Assembly (NCBI GenBank): GCA_016302405.1
Contig: JAEDNR010000008.1
Location: forward strand, 1 to 44,687
DNA: 44,687 nt
Direction of reading: 5' to 3'
Source of the DNA: Oscillospiraceae bacterium
GTDB taxonomy: Bacteria > Bacillota > Clostridia > Oscillospirales > Oscillospiraceae
The notes below the pieces were generated by a model that was given only the letters and a program-made list of their open reading frames with translations, was not told where the DNA came from and searched no databases. The position numbers were made by a program, and so were the translations under genes. The stretch's first letter is position 1. Each line of letters begins with the position of its first letter. This document shows positions 15,696 through 24,808 of this stretch, in pieces.

Positions 15696-16880
15696 ATGAA
15701 TGAAATTGCCCTGAAATATGGCTGTAACCCCAACCAGAAGCCTGCCTGCATCCGCATGGCTGACGGCAGCGACCTGCCGGTGACCGTGCTGAACGGACGG
15801 CCCGGCTACATCAATTTCCTGGATGCCCTGAACTCCTGGCAGCTGGTCAAGGAGCTGAAGGAAGCCACCGGCATGTGCGCCGCCGCTTCTTTCAAGCATG
15901 TCTCCCCCACCTCCGCCGCCGTTGGCCGTCCTCTGCCGGAGAACCTGAAAAAGGCCTGCTTTGTTGACGATGTGCCCGGTCTTGACGATAACCCCCTGGC
16001 CTGTGCCTATGCCCGAGCCCGGGGCACAGACCGGATGTGCTCCTTCGGCGACTGGGTGGCCCTGTCCGATCCCTGCGACGCCCTCACCGCCAGCCTCATT
16101 GCGAAAGAGGTCTCCGACGGTGTCATTGCCCCCGGCTATTCCGACGAGGCTCTCGCCATTCTGAAAACCAAGCGCAAGGGCGGCTATAACGTGGTTGCCA
16201 TTGACCCCGACTACGTCCCCGCCGAGCAGGAGACCAAGATGGTCTACGGTGTCACCTTCTGCCAGGGCCGAAACAATTTTAAAATCGACGAGGCCCTGCT
16301 GAATAATGTGGTCACGAAGCGGAAGGACCTGCCCGAGGATGCCAAGCGGGATCTCATCGTGTCCCTTATCACCCTCAAGTATACCCAGTCCAATTCCGTG
16401 TGCTTTGCCTATGACGGCCAGGCCATCGGTGTAGGCGCGGGACAGCAGTCGCGGATCCACTGCACCCGGCTTGCCGGTACCAAGGCGGATACCTGGTTCC
16501 TGCGGCAGCACCCCAAGACGCTGAGCCTGCCTTTCCGCAGCGATCTCAGCCGTCCTAACCGGGACAATGTCATTGACGGCTATATCAACGGCAATGAAGA
16601 GGACGTTTGCGCCGATGGCATCTGGCAGAACTATTTCTCTTCCCGTCCCGAGCCCCTGACCCAGGCGGAAAAGCGGGAATTTCTGGACGCCCTCACCGGC
16701 GTGAGCCTGGGCTCCGACGCTTTCTTCCCCTTTGCTGACAATATCAAGCGTGCCTGCGCCTCCGGTGTCAGCTACATTGCCGAGCCCGGCGGCTCCATCC
16801 GGGACGATCTGGTCATTGAAGAGTGCGACAAGCGCAATGTTGCCATGGCCTTTACCGGAATGCGGCTGTTCCACCACTAA
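15696..16880 (+). CDS. AICAR formyltransferase, stand-alone
   Basis: Converts AICAR to FAICAR with 10-formyl-tetrahydrofolate. The 394-residue protein corresponds to the C-terminal domain of PurH only: NPNQKPA near the start, NGRPGYINFLDALNSWQLV, the catalytic Lys-His pair in AASFKHVSP (near residue 68), the substrate loop TKYTQSNS-like LKYTQSNSVCFAYDGQ, and GAGQQSRIHC. The IMP cyclohydrolase domain is missing and is supplied by the preceding gene. GAGGTG lies before the ATG. The gene is 9 bases after the cyclohydrolase. Confidence 0.94.
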   Translation: MNEIALKYGCNPNQKPACIRMADGSDLPVTVLNGRPGYINFLDALNSWQLVKELKEATGMCAAASFKHVSPTSAAVGRPLPENLKKACFVDDVPGLDDNPLACAYARARGTDRMCSFGDWVALSDPCDALTASLIAKEVSDGVIAPGYSDEALAILKTKRKGGYNVVAIDPDYVPAEQETKMVYGVTFCQGRNNFKIDEALLNNVVTKRKDLPEDAKRDLIVSLITLKYTQSNSVCFAYDGQAIGVGAGQQSRIHCTRLAGTKADTWFLRQHPKTLSLPFRSDLSRPNRDNVIDGYINGNEEDVCADGIWQNYFSSRPEPLTQAEKREFLDALTGVSLGSDAFFPFADNIKRACASGVSYIAEPGGSIRDDLVIEECDKRNVAMAFTGMRLFHH

Positions 16881-16939
16881 ATCATTTGACAGTTGACAGT
16901 TGGCACATCGGATCCCAACACCCCTTTAAGGAGGTTTCT

Positions 16940-18205
16940 ATGAAGTTGCTCGTTGTCGGAGGAGGCGGGCGGGAGCACGCCATCATCCGCAAGCTGAAAG
17001 AAAGCCCGGCGGCAGATACCATCTACGCCCTGCCGGGCAACGGCGGTATTGCCCGGGACGCCCAGTGTGTTCCCATTGCCGCCACGGATATTGACGGCAT
17101 TGTCCGCTTCGCGAAAGAACACGAGATCGATTACGCAGTGGTTGCACCGGACGATCCCCTGGTGCTGGGCTGTGTGGACCGGCTGAACGCCATCGGTATT
17201 CCCTGCTTTGGCCCCAACGCCAGCGCCGCCATTATCGAGGGCAGCAAGGCTTTCTCCAAGGAGCTGATGAAAAAATACGGCATCCCCACGGCAAAGTATG
17301 AGATCTTTACCGAACTGGACGCGGCCCTGCGGTATCTGGACACTGCACCCATTCCCACCGTCGTCAAGGCTGACGGCCTGGCTCTGGGCAAGGGCGTGAT
17401 CATTGCCGCCACCCGGGAGGAAGCCAAGGCTGCCGTCACCGACATGATGGCAAACGGGAAGTTCGGCAAGAGCGGTACCACCGTGGTCATTGAAGAATTC
17501 CTGGAAGGGCCGGAGGTTTCCGTGCTGTCCTTTACCGACGGGAAATGCGTCAAGCCCATGGTTTCCAGCATGGACCACAAGCGGGCCCACGACGGCGACA
17601 CCGGCCTCAATACCGGCGGCATGGGCACCGTGGCTCCCAACCCTTACTACACGCCGGAGGTTGCCAACCGGTGCATGGAAGAAATTTTTCTCCCCACCAT
17701 CCGGGCCATGGCCGCCGAGGGCCGGCCCTTTAAAGGCTGCCTGTACTTCGGACTGATGATCACGAAAGAGGGCCCCAAGGTCATTGAATACAACTGCCGC
17801 TTCGGCGATCCGGAGACCCAGGTGGTCCTGCCGCTCCTGGAAAGCGACCTGCTGACAATCATGCAGGCCACCACTAATGGAACGCTGGAAGAAACGGAAG
17901 TGGCGTTCTCCGATAAGCACGCCTGCTGCGTGGTCACCGCGTCCAGCGGGTATCCCGAACACTACGAAAAAGGCTTCCCCATCACCATGACCGAGGAAGC
18001 CGCCGCCCACACTTATGTGGCGGGCGCAAAGGAATCGGACGGCAGGCTCCTGACCTCCGGCGGCCGGGTCACCGGCACCACCGCTGTCGCGGATACTCTG
18101 GACGCTGCCGTTCGGGAAGCCTACCGCTTGGCAGACGGTGTCGTTTTCCAAAACGCCTACCGCCGCAGTGACATCGGCAAGCGGGCACTGGAAGCCTGTG
18201 TTTAA
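16940..18205 (+). CDS. purD: Phosphoribosylamine-glycine ligase
   Basis: Couples phosphoribosylamine to glycine with ATP to give GAR. It is an ATP-grasp enzyme of 421 residues: VVGGGGREHAI at the N-terminus, PGNGGIA, VVAPDDPLVLG, GPNASAAIIEGSKAFSK, VVKADGLALGKGVI, NTGGMGTVAPNP, and the metal-binding YNCRFGDPETQ. The start was set at MKLLVVGGGG because AAGGAGG lies 5 bases upstream; the open frame before it runs into the formyltransferase end. The gap to that gene is 59 bases. Confidence 0.97.
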   Translation: MKLLVVGGGGREHAIIRKLKESPAADTIYALPGNGGIARDAQCVPIAATDIDGIVRFAKEHEIDYAVVAPDDPLVLGCVDRLNAIGIPCFGPNASAAIIEGSKAFSKELMKKYGIPTAKYEIFTELDAALRYLDTAPIPTVVKADGLALGKGVIIAATREEAKAAVTDMMANGKFGKSGTTVVIEEFLEGPEVSVLSFTDGKCVKPMVSSMDHKRAHDGDTGLNTGGMGTVAPNPYYTPEVANRCMEEIFLPTIRAMAAEGRPFKGCLYFGLMITKEGPKVIEYNCRFGDPETQVVLPLLESDLLTIMQATTNGTLEETEVAFSDKHACCVVTASSGYPEHYEKGFPITMTEEAAAHTYVAGAKESDGRLLTSGGRVTGTTAVADTLDAAVREAYRLADGVVFQNAYRRSDIGKRALEACV

Positions 18206-18249
18206 TGGAGCATTTCCGATCAAGAGAAACTAGGAGGTAATGAAGCCCA

Positions 18250-21200
18250 ATGGTTTATCGCGTATTTGTAGAAAAGAAACCGGGCCTGGACAACGAGGCC
18301 AGGAGTCTCTGCGCCGAGGCGACCAATCTGCTGGGTATCCGGAACCTACAGAAGGTTCGCATTCTGAACCGGTACGATGCCGAGGGCATTTCCCGGGAAC
18401 TGTTTGATTCCGCCGTCCCCACGGTATTTTCTGAGCCCCAGGTGGACACCGCCCGAGAGGAAGCCGATCTCACCGGGGCCTCCGCCGTCTTTGCCGTGGA
18501 ATACCTGCCCGGCCAGTTTGACCAGCGGGCGGACTCTGCCGCCCAGTGCATCCAGATCCTCTCCCAGGGAGAGCGGCCCACGGTGCGCACCGCCAAGGTG
18601 TACGCCCTGTACGGCGACATCTCTGACGGGGAACTGGCCGCTGTAAAGAAATATGTCATTAACCCCGTGGAGGCCCGGGAGGCCTCTCTGGAAAAGCCGG
18701 AGACACTGGCTTCCCAGTATGCCATTCCCACTACCGTTGCCACCCTGGAGGGCTTTACCGCTCTTACCCGGGAGGAACTGGCGGACTTCATTGCCAAATA
18801 CGGCCTTGCCATGGACCTGGATGACATCGCTTTCTGCCAGGAATATTTCCGCAGCGAGCACCGGGACCCCACCATTACCGAAATCCGGATGATCGACACC
18901 TACTGGTCCGACCACTGCCGCCACACCACCTTCGGTACGGTGATTGACAGCGTGACCTTTGCCGATCCTCTGCTGCAGAAGACCTATGACGAGTACCTGG
19001 CGGTGCGAAAGGAGCTTAACCGGGAGCAGAAGCCCATCTGCCTCATGGATCTTGCCACCATCGCCGCCAAGTATCTGAAAGCCACCGGAAAGCTTTCCAA
19101 GCTGGACGAGTCCGAGGAGATCAACGCCTGCACCGTGAAAATGGATGTGGCAGTGGACGGGAAGACTGAGCCCTGGCTGCTGCTGTTCAAGAATGAAACC
19201 CACAACCATCCCACAGAAATTGAACCCTTCGGCGGTGCTGCTACCTGCATCGGCGGCGCCATCCGGGATCCCCTGTCCGGCCGCTCCTATGTCTACGGTG
19301 CCATGCGTGTCACCGGCGCGGCGGATCCCCTGAAGCCCGTCTCCGAGACCATTCCCGGCAAGCTGCCCCAGCGGAAGCTGGTCACCACCGCTGCAGCCGG
19401 CTATTCCTCCTACGGCAACCAAATCGGCCTTGCCACCGGCATTGTGGATGAAATTTACCATCCCGGCTACGCTGCCAAGCGGATGGAGATCGGCGCGGTC
19501 ATTGCCGCCGCTCCCGCCGCCAATGTCCGCCGGGAGTGCCCCGTGCCCGGGGACATTGTGATCCTGCTGGGCGGCGCCACCGGCCGTGACGGCTGCGGCG
19601 GCGCTACCGGTTCCTCCAAGAGCCACAACCTCCACTCCCTGGAGACCTGCGGCGCGGAGGTTCAGAAAGGCAACGCCCCCGAGGAACGGAAGCTTCAGCG
19701 GCTGTTCCGGAACCCGGAGGCCTCCCGGCTCATTAAGCGCTGCAACGACTTCGGTGCCGGCGGCGTGTCTGTTGCCATCGGTGAGCTGGCCGACGGCCTG
19801 GACATTGACCTGAACGCAGTGCCCAAGAAATACGAGGGCCTGGACGGCACCGAGCTTGCCATCTCCGAATCCCAGGAGCGGATGGCTGTGGTAGTGGAGC
19901 CCAAGGACGCCGCCCGGTTCCTGGAGCTGGCCGCCGCAGAAAACCTCAGCGCCACCAAGGTCGCTGTTGTCACCGAGTCTCCCCGGCTCACCATGCGCTG
20001 GAACGGAAACACCGTCTGCGACATCAGCCGGGAGTTCCTGAACTCCAACGGTGCCGCCAAGCACACCTGCGCCGCTCCCGCTGCGGCGGAGCCTGCCCGT
20101 CAGGAGATTACCGGAGATTTCCGGGAGAATTTCCTGCGCGTTGCTTCCGACCTCAACACCTGCTCCAAGCGGGGCCTTTCCGAGCGGTTCGACTCCACCA
20201 TCGGCGCGGGCACCGTGCTCATGCCCTTCGGCGGCAAATATCAGCTGACCCCCATCCAGGCCATGGTCCAGAAGATTTCCGTGGAGAAAGGGCATACCGA
20301 CGACTGCTCTTTCATGGCCTACGGCTATAACCCCTTTATTACCGACCATTCTCCCTACCATGGTGCCTATCTTGCCGTGGTGGAGTCCGTCTCCAAGCTC
20401 ATTGCCTCCGGCGCATCCTTCCGGGATGTGTACCTGACCTTCCAGGAGTACTTCCCCCGGATGGGCAAGGATCCCAAGCGCTGGGGCATGCCCCTGGCGG
20501 CTCTGCTGGGCGCATTCAAGGCCCAGCTGGATCTGGGTGTTGGCGCCATCGGCGGCAAGGACTCCATGTCCGGCAGCTTTGAAAACCTGGACGTGCCCCC
20601 CACCCTGGTTTCCTTTGCCGTCACCACCGGAAAGACACACGAGGTTGTCAGCCCCGAATTCAAGGCTCCCGGCCATACCGTGTGCCTGCTGAGCCCCGAG
20701 TACGACGAAAACGGCCTGCCGAAGTCCCAGTCCCTGATTGCCCTGTTTGGTCAGGTCAAACAGCTTCTTGACAGCGGCGCGGCGGTGTCCGCCTACACTC
20801 CCGGCATGGGCGGTGTGGCGGAGGCGGTGATGAAGATGGCCTTTGGCAACGGCCTGGGCTTCACCTTTGACTATGCCCTTACCATGGACGACCTGTTCTC
20901 CTGCCGCTACGGCAGCTTCCTGGTGGAGCTGTCCGGAGAGAACCCGGTGGGCACCGTACTGGGCGTCACCCGCAGCGACGGCAGCTTTGTCTACCAGGGC
21001 CAGATTTTGAAGCACAGCACTGTGCTGAACGCTTATGAAAATAAGCTGGAGCCGGTGTACGCCTGCAATATCCCCACCGCCCAGGTGCCTATGGAAACTT
21101 TCTCCTATGAGGCTTCCTCCTGGAAGTCCCCTGCCATCCGGATTGCCAGGCCCCGGGTGCTGATTCCCGCTTTCCCCGGCACCAACTGCGAATATGATTC

Positions 21201-21945
21201 GGCAAAGGCCATGGCAGATGCCGGGGCCGATCCCCGGATCATCGTGGTGCGGAACCTGTCCGCCGATGCCATTGCCCGCAGTGTAGACGAATTTGCCCGG
21301 GAGCTGAAGGATGCCCAGATGATCTTCATCCCCGGCGGCTTCTCCGGCGGTGACGAGCCCGACGGCTCCGGCAAATTCATCACCGCCTTCTTCCGCTCCG
21401 CCGCCCTCCGGGAGGGAGTCAATGACCTGCTGAAGAACCGGGACGGCCTGATGTGCGGTATCTGCAACGGATTCCAGGCCCTCATTAAGCTGGGCCTCGT
21501 GCCCTACGGTGAGATCCGGGATATGGACGACAGCTGCCCCACTCTGACCTTCAACACCATTGCCCGGCACCAGAGCCGGATTGTCCGGACCCGTATCGCT
21601 TCCAATATGTCCCCCTGGCTGCGGCTGACCAATGTGGGCGACGTGTACAGCGTGCCCATCTCCCATGGCGAGGGCCGGTTCCTTGCCAGCGAGGAACTGG
21701 TGCGCCAGCTTGCCGCGAACGGTCAGATCGCCACCCAGTATGTGGATCTGGAGGACAGGGCCACTGCCGATGTGCACTTTAACCCCAACGGCTCCGTTTA
21801 CGCCATCGAGGGTATCACCTCCCCTGACGGCCGTGTCTTCGGCAAGATGGGCCACAGCGAGCGTGTTGGCTCCGGCCTCTACCGGAACGTTCCCGGCAAT
21901 TACGATATTCGCATGTTTGAATCGGCGGTTCAGTACTTCCGCTGA
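18250..21945 (+). CDS. purL: Phosphoribosylformylglycinamidine synthase, single-chain
   Basis: Makes FGAM from FGAR, glutamine and ATP. The 1231-residue protein fuses the synthetase and the glutaminase, unlike the three-part PurS/PurQ/PurL of Bacillus. Seen in order: an N-terminal PurS-like region, the linker TYWSDHCRHTTF (about 215), two AIR-synthase-like halves (FKNETHNHPTEIEPFGGA, then GAIGGKDSMSG), and the class I glutaminase at the C-terminus. That domain has PAFPGTNCEYD, the nucleophile Cys in MCGICNGFQAL, and the catalytic His in SHGEGRF. AGGAGGT stands upstream of the ATG. It is the last gene of the operon, followed by a terminator. Confidence 0.96.
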   Translation: MVYRVFVEKKPGLDNEARSLCAEATNLLGIRNLQKVRILNRYDAEGISRELFDSAVPTVFSEPQVDTAREEADLTGASAVFAVEYLPGQFDQRADSAAQCIQILSQGERPTVRTAKVYALYGDISDGELAAVKKYVINPVEAREASLEKPETLASQYAIPTTVATLEGFTALTREELADFIAKYGLAMDLDDIAFCQEYFRSEHRDPTITEIRMIDTYWSDHCRHTTFGTVIDSVTFADPLLQKTYDEYLAVRKELNREQKPICLMDLATIAAKYLKATGKLSKLDESEEINACTVKMDVAVDGKTEPWLLLFKNETHNHPTEIEPFGGAATCIGGAIRDPLSGRSYVYGAMRVTGAADPLKPVSETIPGKLPQRKLVTTAAAGYSSYGNQIGLATGIVDEIYHPGYAAKRMEIGAVIAAAPAANVRRECPVPGDIVILLGGATGRDGCGGATGSSKSHNLHSLETCGAEVQKGNAPEERKLQRLFRNPEASRLIKRCNDFGAGGVSVAIGELADGLDIDLNAVPKKYEGLDGTELAISESQERMAVVVEPKDAARFLELAAAENLSATKVAVVTESPRLTMRWNGNTVCDISREFLNSNGAAKHTCAAPAAAEPARQEITGDFRENFLRVASDLNTCSKRGLSERFDSTIGAGTVLMPFGGKYQLTPIQAMVQKISVEKGHTDDCSFMAYGYNPFITDHSPYHGAYLAVVESVSKLIASGASFRDVYLTFQEYFPRMGKDPKRWGMPLAALLGAFKAQLDLGVGAIGGKDSMSGSFENLDVPPTLVSFAVTTGKTHEVVSPEFKAPGHTVCLLSPEYDENGLPKSQSLIALFGQVKQLLDSGAAVSAYTPGMGGVAEAVMKMAFGNGLGFTFDYALTMDDLFSCRYGSFLVELSGENPVGTVLGVTRSDGSFVYQGQILKHSTVLNAYENKLEPVYACNIPTAQVPMETFSYEASSWKSPAIRIARPRVLIPAFPGTNCEYDSAKAMADAGADPRIIVVRNLSADAIARSVDEFARELKDAQMIFIPGGFSGGDEPDGSGKFITAFFRSAALREGVNDLLKNRDGLMCGICNGFQALIKLGLVPYGEIRDMDDSCPTLTFNTIARHQSRIVRTRIASNMSPWLRLTNVGDVYSVPISHGEGRFLASEELVRQLAANGQIATQYVDLEDRATADVHFNPNGSVYAIEGITSPDGRVFGKMGHSERVGSGLYRNVPGNYDIRMFESAVQYFR

Positions 21946-21961
21946 TAACACAAGAGACCAG

Positions 21962-21994
21962 AGCGCCGCGGTTTTTGAAGCCGCGGCGCTTTTA
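21962..21994 (+). terminator. Terminator of the purine operon
   Basis: A perfect 10-bp stem, AGCGCCGCGG with CCGCGGCGCT, has a nine-base loop and a short T-run. It lies 17 bases after the purL stop. Confidence 0.85.
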
Positions 21995-22004
21995 TATTCC
22001 GCGT

Positions 22005-22033
22005 TTGCGTTTTCAAAGGAACTGTGCTATACT
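22005..22033 (+). promoter_or_regulatory. Promoter of larEBC
   Basis: TTGCGT and TATACT are separated by 17 bases, with TGTGC before the -10 box. It lies between the purL terminator and larE. Confidence 0.7.
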
Positions 22034-22058
22034 GAGAAAAAAACGAAGGAGGATGGGA

Positions 22059-22805
22059 ATGGAGCTTTCGGATTTTTTTGCCGACAATCCCCAGGCCGCG
22101 CTGGCCTTTTCCGGCGGCGTGGACTCATCTTTTTTGCTGTACGCCGGTATGCGGTGGGGGAAGCGCGTGAAAGCCTACTATGTCCGCACCCCCTTTCAGC
22201 CGGAGTTTGAATACCGGGACGCCCTGCGCCTTGCCCGGGAGCTGAACGCCCAAATGGAGGTCATCACCCGGAACGTGCTGGAATTGGAGGAAGTGACCGC
22301 CAATCCCCCGGACCGGTGCTACCACTGCAAAAAGGCGATCTTCTCCGCAATCGCAGAAAAAGCTCAGGAGGACGGTTTTTCTTTACTGCTTGACGGCACA
22401 AACGCCTCGGATCAGGAGGACGACCGCCCCGGTATGCGGGCACTGAGAGAGCTGTCTGTCCGCTCCCCCCTGCGGGAGTGCGGCCTTACAAAGGACGCCA
22501 TCCGGGAACTGTCCCGGCAGGCAGGGCTTTTTACCTGGGACAAGCCTGCCTACGCCTGTCTTGCCACCCGGATCCCCACCGGAACCGCCATTACGGAAGA
22601 AATGCTTTCCCGGACGGAGTGGGCGGAGGATTACCTGTCAGGCTTAGGCTTTACCGACTTTCGGGTGCGGACTTTGGGAAATGACGCCAAGCTGCAGCTG
22701 AAGGCACGGTATTTTCCGCTGCTGCTGAAGCACCGGAAGGAAATCACAGGGCAGCTGAAAAAGCGGTACGCCTCGGTACTGCTGGATCTGGAGGAACGGA
22801 AATGA
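22059..22805 (+). CDS. larE: LarE, ATP-dependent sulfur transferase for nickel-pincer cofactor
   Basis: Adenylates and then sulfurates the pyridinium dicarboxylate precursor of the nickel-pincer nucleotide. The 248-residue PP-loop protein has SGGVDSS at residues 18-24, DRCYHCKKAIF at 86-96, DGTNASD at 112-118, and ACLATRIPTG with Cys167. In the Lactobacillus enzyme a cysteine in the equivalent region is the sacrificed sulfur donor, so Cys167 is the likely donor here. The second ATG was chosen: AAGGAGG is 6 bases before it and directly abuts the first. It overlaps larB by ATGA. Confidence 0.94.
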   Translation: MELSDFFADNPQAALAFSGGVDSSFLLYAGMRWGKRVKAYYVRTPFQPEFEYRDALRLARELNAQMEVITRNVLELEEVTANPPDRCYHCKKAIFSAIAEKAQEDGFSLLLDGTNASDQEDDRPGMRALRELSVRSPLRECGLTKDAIRELSRQAGLFTWDKPAYACLATRIPTGTAITEEMLSRTEWAEDYLSGLGFTDFRVRTLGNDAKLQLKARYFPLLLKHRKEITGQLKKRYASVLLDLEERK

Positions 22806-23557
22806 GCAGTGAAATCAAAGCGCTTCTGGAAGCCGTGCAGGCGGGAACGGTGTCCGTAGAGGACGCCATGCTCCGCCTCAAGGATCAGCCCTACGAAGAC
22901 ATCGGCTATGCCAAGGTGGATCTTCACCGGCAGGTGCGGCAGGGCGCGGCAGAGGTCATATACGGTGCCGGAAAAACGGCACAGCAGATTGCGGGGATCC
23001 TCCGGTCTCTGGAAGATAACGGCCAGAAAAATGTACTGATCACCCGCCTGGATGGGGAAAAAGCGGCCCAGGTGAATGCTCTCACCCCCATCACCTACTA
23101 TAATGACGCCCATATTGCCATTGCCGGAACCATGGCCGCTCCCAGCGGCTTGGGGACCGTCGTAGTTGCCACCGGCGGCACCAGCGATATGCCTGTGGCG
23201 GAGGAAGCGGCCCTCACCGCCCAGTTTCTGGGAAATGAGGTTGTCCGGCTCTATGATGTGGGCGTCGCCGGACTGCACCGGCTTCTCAGCCACCGTCAGG
23301 AGCTGATGAAAGCCAGCGTGGTCATTGCGGTAGCGGGTATGGAGGGCGCTCTGGCCACCGTTATCGGAGGGCTTGTGGACTGCCCGGTGATCGCCGTGCC
23401 CACCAGCGTGGGCTACGGTGCGGCCTTTGGGGGTCTGGCTGCCCTTCTGTCCATGCTGAACTCCTGCGCCAGCGGCACCGCCGTAGTGAACATTGACAAC
23501 GGCTTTGGCGCGGGGTTTATGGCAAGCCGGATCAATCACATGGAGGCTAAGAAATGA
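22802..23557 (+). CDS. larB: LarB, nicotinic acid adenine dinucleotide carboxylase/hydrolase
   Basis: Carboxylates the pyridinium ring of NaAD and releases AMP, the first step of nickel-pincer nucleotide synthesis. The 251-residue protein has a C-terminal half homologous to PurE: VVATGGTSDMPVAEEA, ASVVIAVAGMEGALATVIGGL, and PVIAVPTSVGYGAAFGGLAAL. The N-terminal part starts with a helical region LLEAVQAGTVSVEDAM typical of the family. It overlaps larE and larC by four bases at each end, a tightly coupled operon. Confidence 0.95.
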   Translation: MSSEIKALLEAVQAGTVSVEDAMLRLKDQPYEDIGYAKVDLHRQVRQGAAEVIYGAGKTAQQIAGILRSLEDNGQKNVLITRLDGEKAAQVNALTPITYYNDAHIAIAGTMAAPSGLGTVVVATGGTSDMPVAEEAALTAQFLGNEVVRLYDVGVAGLHRLLSHRQELMKASVVIAVAGMEGALATVIGGLVDCPVIAVPTSVGYGAAFGGLAALLSMLNSCASGTAVVNIDNGFGAGFMASRINHMEAKK

Positions 23558-24762
23558 AACTTCTGTATCTGGACTGCGGCATGGGCGCTGCGGGAGATAT
23601 GCTCACCGCCGCCCTGCTGGAACTTTTCCCTGACCGGGAAACGGTTGTAAAGGAGCTGAACGGGATCGGCGTTCCCGGGGTTCAATATAAATTGGAAACC
23701 ACGCAGAAATGCGGCATTACCGGCTCCCGAATGCGGGTGCTGGTTGGGCAGCAGGAAGAGGACGAACACCTCCACGATCACTGCCACGACCACGCCCACA
23801 GCACCCCTGCCTCCATCGACCATATGATCTCCCACCTCAATCTGTCCCAATGGGCGGCGGAGCAGGCACGTCAGGTCTACCGCAATATCGCCGCAGCGGA
23901 AAGCAAGGTCCACGGGGTCACCGTGGAGCAGATCCACTTTCATGAGGTGGGCTCCCTGGATGCTCTGGCGGATGTGGCTGCCGTCTGTTACCTGATGGAA
24001 AAGCTGTCCCCCGACCGGGTGGAGGCCAGCCCCGTTCATGTGGGCAGTGGGCGGATCAGCTGCGCCCACGGGATCCTCCCCGTGCCCGCGCCGGCAACCG
24101 CTGAGCTTCTTAAGGGCATCCCCATCTACGGCGGCAGTATCACCGGGGAGCTCTGCACCCCCACCGGGGCGGCGCTGCTGCGTCAGTTTGTGTCAAGCTT
24201 CGGTCCCATGCCGGTGATGACGGTGGAGGCCGTGGGCTACGGTATGGGGAAAAAGGACTTTGCAGCCGCCAACTGCCTCCGCATCTTGCTTGGCCATGGA
24301 GCGGAAGAAGAGGACGCGGTGGTGGAGCTTCGCTGCAATTTAGACGACATGACCGGCGAGGAGATCGGCTTTGCCACGGAACAGCTTCTGGGGGCCGGAG
24401 CGCTGGATGTGTTCACCACCCCCATCGGCATGAAGAAAAACCGTCCGGGCGTGCTCCTGACAGTGTTATGTAATCCTAAACACCGGCAGACCATGGTGCG
24501 GCAGCTCTTCCGCTGCACCACCACCCTGGGCATCCGGGAGGAAAACTGCCGTAGGTACACCCTGGAGCGCCGGACGGAAACCACCGAGACCCCCTACGGC
24601 CCTCTCCGCCGGAAAGTCGCCTCCGGCTACGGGGTGGAAAGGCAGAAGCCGGAGTATGAAGACCTTGCCCGGATTGCCCGGCAGAACCACACCCAGTGGC
24701 CCCTCCGGGACGGTGCAGACATGACCCCCACCGAGCCTGAGGACATTTCAGAGGACCTATAA
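23554..24762 (+). CDS. larC: LarC, nickel insertion protein (unsplit)
   Basis: Inserts nickel into the pyridinium bis-thiocarboxylate mononucleotide using CTP. The 402-residue protein has the family start LYLDCGMGAAGDML, a His-rich stretch HLHDHCHDHAH at residues 72-82 for nickel handling, HFHEVG-like IHFHEVGSLDALAD, GRISCAHGILPVPAPAT, and PTGAALL. In Lactobacillus plantarum larC is read as two frames by a programmed shift; here it is one uninterrupted frame. A stem-loop follows. No larA gene is in the window. Confidence 0.94.
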   Translation: MKLLYLDCGMGAAGDMLTAALLELFPDRETVVKELNGIGVPGVQYKLETTQKCGITGSRMRVLVGQQEEDEHLHDHCHDHAHSTPASIDHMISHLNLSQWAAEQARQVYRNIAAAESKVHGVTVEQIHFHEVGSLDALADVAAVCYLMEKLSPDRVEASPVHVGSGRISCAHGILPVPAPATAELLKGIPIYGGSITGELCTPTGAALLRQFVSSFGPMPVMTVEAVGYGMGKKDFAAANCLRILLGHGAEEEDAVVELRCNLDDMTGEEIGFATEQLLGAGALDVFTTPIGMKKNRPGVLLTVLCNPKHRQTMVRQLFRCTTTLGIREENCRRYTLERRTETTETPYGPLRRKVASGYGVERQKPEYEDLARIARQNHTQWPLRDGADMTPTEPEDISEDL

Positions 24763-24769
24763 CTGGAAC

Positions 24770-24798
24770 GGGCGGAAACCGGCTTACGGTTTCCGCCC
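24770..24798. terminator. Convergent stem-loop between larC and queT
   Basis: GGGCGGAAACCG and its exact complement CGGTTTCCGCCC form a 12-bp stem with a five-base loop, seven bases after the larC stop. There is no clear T-run on either side, so it may act as a stability element or a weak terminator for both converging units. Confidence 0.6.
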
Positions 24799-24808
24799 AA
24801 TGTGTTCT

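Noticed and set aside
18346..21951. A 1201-codon open frame on the minus strand across purL
   Set aside because: It lies wholly opposite purL, has no ribosome-binding site and no recognisable domain, and its composition follows from the GC-rich codons of purL. The same applies to other long antisense frames at 12350-14290, 14946-16877, 16877-18223, 27290-28453 and 28727-29704.
23554..24762. Programmed frameshift in larC
   Set aside because: The gene is one uninterrupted frame of 402 codons, so no shift is required here.
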